From assembly GCF_000003605.2 (NCBI RefSeq), contig NW_003116447.1, positions 444,508-497,737 of the forward strand: DNA of 53,230 nucleotides, read 5' to 3'. The position numbers were made by a program, and so were the translations under genes. Positions 11,341 through 20,467 of the stretch are shown one piece after another. Under the pieces are notes generated by a model, which saw only the letters and a program-made list of their open reading frames with translations, was not told the origin of the DNA and searched no databases. This DNA is from Saccoglossus kowalevskii. Lineage: Eukaryota > Hemichordata > Enteropneusta > Harrimaniidae. The stretch's first letter is position 1, and every line of letters starts with the position of its first letter.

Positions 11341-11459
11341 ATCTTATCAGGTGTGTAACAACGCGATGATGGTAGAATGAATGGGAGTGTAAAGTGAATG
11401 GGTCTACGCCATGTATTCGAATACTAGGTCTGAAGGGGGTTTACTTTTGTCCTCTTATC

Positions 11460-11535
11460 CCGGAAACATACATTATAGTTGTAAATCAATACATCTCTCG
11501 ATCAACCAACACACGTGCAATAACATATCAAAACA
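11460..11535 (-). repeat. Inverted, diverged fragment of the same repeat family
   Basis: Read on the minus strand it has CACGTGTGTTGG, ATTGATTT and a TATGTTTCCGGGATAAG block in the order seen in the 130 bp array unit. It is the most diverged copy recognised. Confidence 0.45.
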
Positions 11536-11984
11536 TTTTGCGCGAAAAATACTGTCTAAAGTGGAAACAATCCTTACCAACATTTGTCAAGAACAATGAA
11601 GTCACCCTAATCACAAAAACATTAATTAAGAATTAATGTTCTTCAAGTAATACTTTATGTGCAGTATTAATCTCAATAAATCTCATAGAACAATAAATAT
11701 ATCATGAATTATATATAAAGTTAATAAAAATAATAGTACAGCAACATGTGTTCCTCAATTATAGAATAATATAATAACAAGAATAGTGTAAAAGCTCCTA
11801 AACAAGCAATCTGTCGGCTGATATAGTTCCGCTCTTTTAGATGCAAATAAGAAAGGAATATCAAATCAATCAGTCCAGCCATTGTTAAGAAACAAATTGA
11901 GAATGAGGATCCCGAAGATTTGAAACGATGTAGTGTGATGTTGCCATAGGTTTGTGAAACCATACCTCTTCTGTAAAATATATG
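11536..11984. other. A+T-rich spacer between repeat copies
   Basis: Low-complexity A+T-rich DNA with overlapping short ORFs on both strands, none convincing. No further match to the neighbouring repeat was recognised. Confidence 0.4.
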
Positions 11985-12545
11985 CTAAAATGTACCTGTT
12001 TATAATAATTTCCGCGTGTGTAAAAACAAAGATGAGAACACAGGACAAAAGTTACTCAGTTCAAAGTACATTCCAGTGAAATACAATGGTTCTGTACTGT
12101 GTACAATCACAGTCCCTCTGACTGTGGTACAATATAACATGCACTAATTCAATGGCTGTCACAAGATGGCGATCACCGAAAGAGGAACTCATACGTCTGT
12201 CGATGTATCCATGGATGCACTGATTGACAGTCATACGGTATGTTTCCGGGATATTCATCAGACCAAGCACACCGTGAGAGAAAGAGTGTGTGACGTGTTT
12301 GTGAAGACAAAGAAGGGAGAGACGCGCACGTTTAACGTCTGTCGGTTAAAATGAAGTAATTGACACCATTATTTCCGACCACTGTACTTTACGGACGGTT
12401 TTTGTTTTACAACCCCCCCCCCCATAAACGAATGTGTTCTCGGTGTGTATTTTTTTCGTATCCTCTAAAGTTTCAATAAATATATCATACAGTTCCTCCT
12501 TCAAAGAGGGAGTGTGTGAGGAATATTATTCGGGAAGTGTATCCA
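11985..12545 (+). repeat. Dispersed repeat copy 2, with an open frame at 12166-12354
   Basis: This is the best-preserved copy. It includes an open frame from ATG 12166 to TGA 12354 (62 aa) containing LIDSHTVCFRDIHQTKHTVR and ending VKTKKGETRTFNVCRLK. The array units read IDSHTVCFRDVH in the same frame, and most base differences between the two fall at third codon positions. That suggests the family derives from a coding sequence. Whether this copy is expressed cannot be told. Confidence 0.45.
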
Positions 12546-12593
12546 TCAACTCACATGCAAATACCTCTTTATCGTTTTCACTGGCAAAATTTT

Positions 12594-12760
12594 GGTGAGC
12601 GCCACCATGCGACAACAATTGATTTACTGCCGTGTGAACACGACCATCGTATTTGGTTTTGAATTTGTGCTGAACTGAATAACTTTTGACCATAGACTCT
12701 ACAGAGTACACGCTTATGTTCTCATCCTTTTTTTACGTGCCCGTCCTTTTGTACTCATAT
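12594..12760 (-). repeat. Dispersed repeat copy 3, inverted fragment
   Basis: The plus strand here (GGTGAGCGCCACCATGCGAC, then a CATCGTATTTGGTTTTGAA block) matches the minus strand of copy 1, so the orientation is opposite. It ends in unrelated sequence near 12760. Confidence 0.5.
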
Positions 12761-12805
12761 TGCCAAGCACGTCATCCCGCATTGCATGTCGAGCAAATGC
12801 CGGAA

Positions 12806-12826
12806 TAAAGCGCCATCACACGACGT
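12806..12826 (-). promoter_or_regulatory. Isolated copy of the GCGCCATCACACGACGT box
   Basis: AAAGCGCCATCACACGACGT occurs about 440 bases upstream of the box in the gene B promoter, without flanking CCAAT or TATA motifs that I can see. A regulatory role is inferred only from the repetition of the motif. Confidence 0.35.
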
Positions 12827-13154
12827 ATTTCAGTAATGTATCGCTGGTGCAAATACAATATCGCAAATTATTAGGCGATGAACGATTTCTTTGTGCCGGA
12901 TCCTGGGTTTTCACATTTTAAATGGTAAACAATTAAAACCGTTGTTTAAGTCCCAGATATAATCCACTGAATCCAAATGTTACGCCGAGTACCTTTTCTA
13001 GCACACCCATGTTTGGGAAAAACAAGACACAATTATTGTCCATGTATTAAAGAATAAGAATCATAAAGTGTACTAATAGTTTGTATTAACTGTATTCATT
13101 CCTTCGCTGTAGACACAGGGAAAACCACAGTATGGGCAATAAAGAAGGTGTTCA

Positions 13155-13290
13155 CCTTGATGTCTAACGAGTTTCCGGTGACTTCTCGTCAGTGATTGGT
13201 TGTCCACACTCGGGAAGAACCGTTTCTGATTGGTTCACATTGCAAGCTTAGAGCGCCATCACACGCCAGTCAGTAAGTGTATATAAAGAG
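13155..13290 (+). promoter_or_regulatory. Gene B promoter: two CCAAT boxes, GCGCCATCACAC box, TATA
   Basis: ATTGG motifs lie at 13195-13199 and 13229-13233, GAGCGCCATCACACGCC at 13251-13267 and TATATAAA at 13280-13287. The cassette matches the gene A promoter in order and orientation, including the upstream TTTCCGGTGACTTCTCG stretch. Confidence 0.75.
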
Positions 13291-13311
13291 AACCACGCTG
13301 CGCACTAAAGT

Positions 13312-13397
13312 ATTAATAAGGGTTTAATTATCAGTGCTCGTATTCTACAAATTTACTTTGAAGGTATTCTCTTGAGAAATCTGTGAGGACTGTACCG
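13312..13397 (+). other. Gene B 5' untranslated exon
   Basis: The exon begins about 30 bases after TATA (estimate) and ends at a GTAAGT donor (13398). The next exon opens at 13666, eight bases before the ATG, after a TTTTTGCAG acceptor. The structure mirrors gene A. Confidence 0.55.
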
Positions 13398-13673
13398 GTA
13401 AGTATGCAGTAAAATCATAGACCATGTTTTTAAGACGCTCCAGCTGATGCACTCATTCTATGAACTTGACATTCTTTTTCTTATAGCGTAGTAATTGTTT
13501 TACTATAAATACACATTATGAACTGAACTGTGTCACAGACTTTTGTTGTCATATGATCACTCCAGCAAAATTGACGATGATACTCCGGTAGAAAGACCTT
13601 GTCCATTTAGTTTAAGCACATCGTTAACGATTACTATATAATCAAAAATCTACATGTTTTTGCAGAGAAAAGA

Positions 13674-15793
13674 ATGATTAAAATACAAAAGGAAACAATA
13701 GCTACCGAAGAAATGCTGACATCCGAGCTCACAGGTGTGTTGTTCATATATTTGAGTCAAATAATAGTGTTTCGCTATTTTGTTCACATAGTCATTGATT
13801 CCTCCACATTTGTTCATAGATTTATATAGGATATACATTGTATGTGTGACGTGAACGTATTTAATGTTGTGTACATGTAGCGTAGGAGAAACATCGTTCT
13901 TACGGGGATTCACTGCTAACGTATTTAACCATATTTCACCCCAATGCACTATTGCAGGTAATGCAGGTACATCTATTGCAGTAAAGCCAGCGGGTAATCC
14001 ATGGAAGGTTCCGCTATCGATGAAATGTAGTGGCTGTCGTCAGAGCGTACCTAACAGTGATAAGTTATCTCATCTTGACGAATGTTGGTTTAACAATGAT
14101 GGTCCATCTGATGTTTATTTATTAAATGCTCGAAGTGTCTATTGGGCTGGTAAGTGTGTGGCACTGGTGACTGTAATTACTATATGAATGTGCGGAGATT
14201 ATCGATATACATAAACAGAAGCTGATTATATTCTATTGTATTGTGTATGCAAATACGTCTTCTAAAATTGTATAAAATAAACAATTATGTAAAGATCGAA
14301 ATGCGGAAAAAATAAGCTTTCAGTAAAAATGGAAGAAAGGTCGACATTTTTATCGACTTAAAAAATGTCATACCGCCCTATTGTTAAGTTGGGGACTACG
14401 GTTAAAGGCGCCGGCGTACGTCAGTTCCGACTAAGCACCATTTCACCATTGTTTTCTTATAACATGTCTTCAACTTCGCATTCACTTATCCGTCTCAACA
14501 AATATAAAATAACAATACATTTGTATTGTTTGTTACAGAGAAGTTTGAATTGTATCTGGCCGTTCCATTAGATGCATCGTTTGAAGACATTGATTTATTA
14601 CTTCGATTTACCTGGATGCAATGTTGTTTTGGTCATGCACGCTCTTTTGACGTATATGCTGCTGATGCATTTACGAACTTAAAGGTATGTATGAATCTAA
14701 ACATTATTAGTAATATGACGTCACAAGAAATACTATCACGATCACACGCAACGGTGAGCTGGGGTGTACGCTGTGTATTGTGAATACATTTTTTGCCAGT
14801 GGCGCCATATTGACTCAACAATAATGTGAAATAATTCACAGCTACGTTCCGAACCACTTTAAAGCTATAACAATGAGCTTTATTCAAGCATGCTTGAATG
14901 ATACTGTGTATTTGTAGCAAAATTCTGTGAAGAATGCGGGTACAGTATACACGCACAACGTTCGATGCGCGCTCTGTAGTCTGGTTCCCTGCCCTATTTC
15001 AACGCTGAGGGCGGTGAAAACTTGGACAGGGAACCAGACTACGCGCTCTGGTGATACCTGCTGGAGTGCGCGAGATAACAGTGTCCATGACCAATTACAC
15101 AATCAATTTTTGTCACATGGTTAAATCGTTACCTCATGTTTTGATTACTAATGTTAATTTGATATTGATATTGTTTTCAGGACACCGATGACGACCCTGA
15201 CCCTGTAATGACACTGACGACAGCATATGGACTTATGGTCGGTGACGACATAGGTCCAATAGATACTCCATTACGTCAGTATCTTCAAGATGGCGTACGA
15301 ATGACGTATGACTATGGCGGCAACTACACTACATCGATATTTGTAGATTATATAGGTGAGTTATTAAACCAGCTTTACAATGAATGCACAGATTTACATT
15401 TACTAAGTATTTGTAGTCGATGTAACCCGCTTTTCGTATTCTCTTCCAATTTTAGGTGAACGACGTCTAAAACGCCCTCTACAACAAGAGAAGGCCAATG
15501 TCAAAATCATTCGTCCCTTGATAAGAAATGAGATGCTTGTCATGCCATGTGCACATTGTTATCGGAAATCAACGATGTTTTTCATGGATGATGGTCCTTA
15601 CGACAGCGACGAAAGTGATGACGATAATGATGATAATGTCCGTGAAGAAGATGACGACGACTGCGGGATGAAGTTTTTTTGTTCAAAAGCTTGTTCAATA
15701 TCTCAGGGTCATCGTGGAAGAGTTTTGAAACCGTTTCTCAATTCACCGAGATCAGGAATTTGTACATACAGAGGAAAGAATTACTTCGATTGA
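13674..15793 (+). CDS. Gene B: zinc-motif and pRiA4b ORF-3-like protein without SAP (303 aa)
   Basis: Five coding exons: 13674-13734, 13958-14149, 14539-14684, 15181-15355 and 15456-15793. Exons 2, 3 and 4 have exactly the lengths of gene A exons 3, 4 and 5 (192, 146, 175). It carries the C2HC motif (Cys44, Cys47, His59, Cys63), the pRiA4b ORF-3-like region (about residues 85-192), a longer acidic linker with runs of Asp, and the CAHC ... FCSKAC tail. The exon encoding two SAP motifs in A is absent: the first coding exon splices in phase straight to the zinc exon. A second acceptor nine bases inside exon 2 (at 13967) would remove three residues. AATAAA is at 15979-15984. Exon identity with A is high while introns look unrelated. 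Confidence 0.8.
14977..15041. mobile_element. 65 bp TIR element with 9 bp direct repeats, in gene B intron 3
   Basis: The perfect 15 bp inverted ends are TAGTCTGGTTCCCTG (14977-14991) and CAGGGAACCAGACTA (15027-15041). They are flanked by perfect direct repeats CGCGCTCTG at 14968-14976 and 15042-15050. A 9 bp target-site duplication is usual for Mutator-like (MULE) transposons, so this is probably a very small non-autonomous MULE; the class is inferred. Confidence 0.7.
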
Positions 15794-16100
15794 TAGATTT
15801 TACCAAATTTTATACCGATGACGTCATGTATGCTAACAATGTCGGCTATGATTGTAATTGTTCAGCAGAATTCTGTGTTATCAGTACAAATTTGTTACGT
15901 TGAGTACATGTGGCCATTATTGCAGGAATACAAAATATGTACCATTAGTGTGACTATTATGAAACGTACAATATGAGAAATAAATATTACAGATTAAACA
16001 TGCTTTCTCTGTGTTTTTTATGTAAAAGTTATATTGATTGGACTGCATTTCCTTATTATAAATCCCCATATCAACCCCTATTTACGGCATTTTTTTGGCA

Positions 16101-16337
16101 GTGACAAATGTGATTAAAATTACACTGTTTAACTTCTTACCGGGCCACAGTAAGCGAGTAGAGAACGCTACACGGAAGTTTAAACATCCTCATTATGTAT
16201 ATATTTCAGGCCACGAGGATGAAGAAAATTGTATCCCATGGAACGGATATATCTCAAAATTAGTGACATATGGTAAAAAACAGAATGTCTTACATGTTAC
16301 TTTGTGGTATCTTGAAGTATTAGAAAAAATATTGTAG
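16101..16337 (+). CDS. Hypothetical terminal exon, family unknown
   Basis: A strong acceptor (TTTTTTTGGCAG, ending at 16100) precedes an open frame to TAG at 16337 with hydrophilic, coding-like content (HEDEENCIPWNGYISKLVTY). A second acceptor (ATATTTCAG at 16210) lies within it. No upstream exon was identified; it could be an alternative 3' exon of gene B or chance. No domain is recognised. Confidence 0.25.
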   Translation: MTNVIKITLFNFLPGHSKRVENATRKFKHPHYVYISGHEDEENCIPWNGYISKLVTYGKKQNVLHVTLWYLEVLEKIL

Positions 16338-17304
16338 TGTTTTTTTCAACGAGGAAATGTATGTTCACTGTCACAGTGGTCTATGGAAACCGTTGCTATA
16401 TAATAGCATTGTATGTGGTTACTGACGAATTAAACAGACGCGCTGTAATCGAGCCACTCGGAATACGCGTGATCTTACAGCAAACGTAAAATCAACTATT
16501 GGTGAAACTAATGTGTATGACTGCAATTCGGAGATCTGATAATAGTTTATTTTGGCAAGCTGTTGATCGATGTACTACTGACTCATTCGAATATTATTCA
16601 TAGAGTTATTCACGTAATTATGTCGAAAATTAGTGTTGATCACTTTCACTCACAAGTTACAAGTCACGAATTTTGGTATTATAAGAATACATTATTCATT
16701 GGCATTTTAGGTCTATTACGTCAAATGTTGCATGAATTGCGGAAAGTGTTTTAGGTTTTGCCTGGAATTGGAATTTTTAGATGCGACTCGTCGTGACTCC
16801 ATTTAAAAGCATTGGAGCAAATAATTGCACTGTAACAAACAATCTAACGGGGAACCGAAACGATTGTCAACAGTCGGACGTGTTGAGAACTATTATAATA
16901 TTGAACGACTCGTTTTCTCAGTGTGCAACTTTCATGACGGTCATTTTATCATCACCGCCAGACTGGGATGCAGTAAAACCATTTATTTTTACTATTTTAA
17001 TATTCTGATCATATTCACTTGGTTTCAGTCACTGCTTTGCCGATGAGTTCTATTGTTATTTTACATGTACACGTGTATTTAATGTACAGGATTAATAGCT
17101 AAATTAAAACCCGGGGAGTAATTAATGCATTTACAGTACTTGGTGAAGATGGTGACAACATCATCTCCTAATATACCACCTCCATGCGTGTATAAACCGT
17201 GATAGACAGACTAATTTGCGTTGTTTTGAGTGATTTTTAAACAGCCACAAATCAGACCCTATTTATTGTGTTACACGGAAAATGACAATTTTGGTGAAAA
17301 CAAG

Positions 17305-17330
17305 CATGGAGCTAAAAAAAGAGCTCCATG
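17305..17330. other. Perfect hairpin, CATGGAGCT stem
   Basis: A 9 bp stem (CATGGAGCT / AGCTCCATG) has an 8-base A-rich loop. Flanking bases on the minus strand (CTTGCTCGATT) partly match those at 10302-10328 (AAAGCTCGTCG), so the two hairpins are probably copies. Confidence 0.6.
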
Positions 17331-17499
17331 AATCGAGCAAGTTTGTTTAAAGTATAGTTGTATAATATAAGTTCAAATGAAACTGCATATTCTTTCATAA
17401 GTTTCATAAGAACGACTTTAATAGTTCGGTAAACATGTTTAGATCTCCACTGTAATCACGTTGAAGTTTGTGAACCGGCTAATACCAGAAACTGTCTCA

Positions 17500-17593
17500 C
17501 TGTGACGCATGCGCAGACATTAGTCCGGCAGTTCAAAGTCCATTGAACAGCCCCAGCTTTGTTATTAACAGTAATACACGCAGTATTTTTAAG
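17500..17593 (+). promoter_or_regulatory. Glycosyltransferase promoter and 5' UTR exon
   Basis: CGCATGCGCA at 17506-17515 matches the NRF1 palindromic site found in TATA-less animal promoters. An AAG|GTGAGT donor at 17593/17594 pairs with the acceptor TTTTCTTGCAG ending at 18320, ahead of the coding exon. The exact transcription start is unknown. Confidence 0.5.
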
Positions 17594-17966
17594 GTGAGTA
17601 ATATTCTAAATTATTGGGTTCATATGTGTATATGACGTCACTATACTATATGCATTATATACACCCTTAATGTAGTCTTTATTTGGTTTCATACACAGTT
17701 CATAATTTAACACGGCATTCTGTAATCGACCATGCGGGATAATCTCCATTTAAAATATACACCAATAAGAACATATAATGTATCACCTGGGATGAATAGC
17801 ATCTCCATACATCACTTGATTTCGTTGTAGATGCATGTAATGCACGTGAATATCCTTGGGATTATTTTAGTGTTATGTATATACTAGTATACTAGCGTGG
17901 AGTTAATATTTAACTAAAATTGTGAATGCGAAGGGCGCGACTTGTCCTCGATATGACTCCGCATGA

Positions 17967-18260
17967 TCATAAACGCCTGACCAATTCAGTTTCTCCTCCC
18001 ATCTTATTCCCGACTGCCGTCCCGGCTTCCACCCCTCCATCACACATGATTGCGACATGGATACCGTCCTGGGAACGTGTATTTAAAATGCAAGGTTCAC
18101 CAGTGTCAATCTCTCTGAAAGCACCGTGATTGTAAGTATGAGCAGCAAACTGTATTGATGTCCTCGTTTTATAGACCGGCGGTAGTCTGTGTTCGAATTC
18201 ATCACGCCGAATACGTCGCATGAGACAACCACGTAGAACACGGCGCGTCGTGACGACCAC
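17967..18260 (-). other. 97-codon minus-strand ORF in the glycosyltransferase intron
   Basis: The frame contains EIDTGEPCILNTRSQDGIHV, which reads more like protein than noise, and it is CpG-rich. No family is recognised. A plus-strand GTAAGT at 18129 falls inside it, so the same DNA could be an alternative 5' exon of the glycosyltransferase. Confidence 0.2.
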
Positions 18261-18367
18261 CGCCCTTTAATTAACTTATCCTAATGTACTCTAACTTATA
18301 TTTATTATATTTTCTTGCAGACTCTAAATATGAAATAAGACTCAATATCAGATTGGCCGATGTAGTG

Positions 18368-19492
18368 ATGTCATCACCAAACTTCTCAGCTGTGACGTCA
18401 TCTACCAACAAAAAACGCTACTTGATCTTATCGGCGTTTATGCTTTTCTCTATTGCATGTTGTATCATATTGTCTTATAACATGGCCGATATTATTGGTG
18501 TGGTGCCATGGAAACGTACTAGTGTTTTACCTGCTAATAGAAACAACACCTTAGGCAGTGAAGACAAATTTTACATCGCGAAAAATACCACTGCATCGTC
18601 GTTAATTTTAAACACCACTGTAGCTTCAAATATATCACGAGATGCCGTGCCAAGTAACAGTACATATACCAATAAAGCTAAGATAGAAGACGTTGCATAT
18701 TATGGCCAAGGAGAAGCACCCTTCTTCAAAGACACCGTCGTACCAAACGTTGCTCATTTTATTTGGTTCAGCAACCATACGTTTCGATTCTACCATCTCC
18801 TAAGCATACTTAGCGCGCACAAAATCATGAAAGCTGATCGCATTTTATTTCACACTGACTCTGAACCTGAGGGAGCATACTGGGACGAACTGAAACAAAA
18901 GGTACCCGAACTAGAAATAATTCACCGTGACCCACCATTAACCATCTTTAACTTAACTTTGAATGCGAGATGGCACCAGGCAGATATTGCGAGTCTCGAA
19001 ATTCTCATGGAACATGGCGGTGTGTACATGGACCCAGATATATTTGTAGTACAGCCATTGGATTATTTACGTCATTACGAGTGCGTCATGGGACGGGAAA
19101 TCCCCGGTTTTATCGCTAAGGGAATCATCTTTGCAAATAAAGATTCCCAGTTTCTTCGGCTTTATTACGATGGTTACAGGCGATACGATCGCTCGTGTTG
19201 GAATTGCAATTCTTTAAGATATCCTAATTATTTGGCGGCAAAATACCCCCGACTTATCCACGTTGAAGAGCAGAGTCTGATTTATCCTCCCGGAAGTAGA
19301 TGGAGAGCGATGTTTTATGGGAATTTCCGGTGGTGGGTTGATAATTTTACTGTCCATATATGGATTAGAAACTTTGAACGACGTGATAAGAATGTCGTCA
19401 TCTCGCCGCAGACGATAAAGACAATGACCAGTGCTTTCGGTGAGATGTGTAGATTCATATACTATGACGAACAACCCAACAAAGACACGTGA
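18368..19492 (+). CDS. DXD-motif Golgi glycosyltransferase, single coding exon (374 aa)
   Basis: A type II membrane enzyme of the Gly_transf_sug (DXD sugar-binding) superfamily. It has a short N-tail, one membrane anchor at about residues 18-38 (YLILSAFMLFSIACCIILSY), a Ser/Thr/Asn stem with several N-glycosylation sequons, then the catalytic domain. Family marks are PNVAHFIWFS, a WHQADIASLEILMEHGGVYM segment and the metal/nucleotide-sugar motif DPD just after it. The frame is open upstream to 18284, but splicing at 18320 places the first usable ATG at 18368. AATAAA lies at 19778. The donor, acceptor and product cannot be deduced from sequence. Related enzymes include alpha-1,4-GalT/GlcNAcT types and many uncharacterised invertebrate paralogues. 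Confidence 0.85.
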   Translation: MSSPNFSAVTSSTNKKRYLILSAFMLFSIACCIILSYNMADIIGVVPWKRTSVLPANRNNTLGSEDKFYIAKNTTASSLILNTTVASNISRDAVPSNSTYTNKAKIEDVAYYGQGEAPFFKDTVVPNVAHFIWFSNHTFRFYHLLSILSAHKIMKADRILFHTDSEPEGAYWDELKQKVPELEIIHRDPPLTIFNLTLNARWHQADIASLEILMEHGGVYMDPDIFVVQPLDYLRHYECVMGREIPGFIAKGIIFANKDSQFLRLYYDGYRRYDRSCWNCNSLRYPNYLAAKYPRLIHVEEQSLIYPPGSRWRAMFYGNFRWWVDNFTVHIWIRNFERRDKNVVISPQTIKTMTSAFGEMCRFIYYDEQPNKDT

Positions 19493-19779
19493 CACAAGTT
19501 CGGGACAAGGGGTCACGTGGATAACGTACGCATTTATTGTAATATAATTTAGATTCATGCTCGAAAGCTAGTGTAATGTTATCAATCTTCCGAATTCTTA
19601 ATGCATATATTTCACGAAGAATTATAACGACAGAAATTGCATTGCTTTTGTTTTCATAAAAGTTGACGATAAAAAAGAAATATTCTTCCAGTTTAGTCAC
19701 TGTTGGCGCTTTCCTCCATTAAATAACAGTTGCCAATTCTGTATGTTCTTTTCACAGTCAGCTGGCGCACACGTGATAA

Positions 19780-20010
19780 TAAAATAAATACGATATTTAC
19801 TATATGGGGGCCGCCATCTTGAATGACGCATAAAACTAAATAAGAGACAAGTTGTGAAAGTGTTTTTCAGATTCCTACAAATCAGGACAAAAATACCAAT
19901 CTTTCACAAAAATACGGTCCGTTGGGGTTATAACAAAATTCGGCCTAATTCGTCGTTTTTGTGTGGAAAAATCCCTTGCGTACGAACACCTAATTACGCG
20001 AAGAACCTAT
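19780..20010 (+). repeat. Dispersed repeat, partner of 51215-51440
   Basis: Shared with the minus strand of 51215-51440: GTTTTTCAGATTC near 19861, an ACAAATCAGGA block, CGTTGGGGTTA near 19919 and GTGTGGAAAAATCCCTTGCG near 19960. Both copies would translate to a similar FFRF-IQIR ... SFLCGK peptide, but both are short and the similarity extends outside the ORFs. Confidence 0.55.
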
Positions 20011-20261
20011 ATTTTATATGTACCGCACGCGAGTTGGCCGTGTATGTCATCTCTTAGCTGTTCAAATTCTGTCCCTTTCACAAGCACACTTTGAGCACCC
20101 GTATTCTAAGCTGTGATACCAAAATATATAAGCTTCAACTTTAATAGGGTTTAATAAAACTCAAACCGGCTTTGAATTAACAAGATGTATTCCATGCAGT
20201 TTGTAGGTCATTGTGCGTTAGTGATATGATACCAGTGTAGTTGACTTCAATGCACTTTATA

Positions 20262-20467
20262 CTGTAAAATGACTAATTTTCACTGGGTTTAAATCTTGCT
20301 GATTTACCATTTCAGGCATATTCAGTGGGTTTTAAATCCACGGTTTTATCATTTAGATAATGTGTTCTATGCTAAATGTTATATATTCACTAGGTTTTAA
20401 TTTAGCACATTTTTTAGTCAGCGAAATAAGCTAAATTAAAACCCAGTGAATAATTAACCCTTTACAG
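20262..20467. mobile_element. TA-flanked MITE, family 2 (CTGTAAAATGACTA ends)
   Basis: A 206 bp element begins CTGTAAAATGACTAATTTTC and ends TTAACCCTTTACAG, with TA on both sides. The interior has inverted CACTGGGTTT / AAACCCAGTG blocks. Partial copies are at 483-655, about 17095-17150 and about 40110-40475. Confidence 0.7.

Larger units (their letters stand above)
15985..17480. other. Stretch between gene B and the glycosyltransferase
   Basis: It holds one exon-like ORF (16095-16337, separate entry), a partial MITE right end (about 17095-17150, containing TAAATTAAAACCCGG and TTTACAGTA) and the hairpin at 17305-17330. I see no other gene. Confidence 0.4.
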
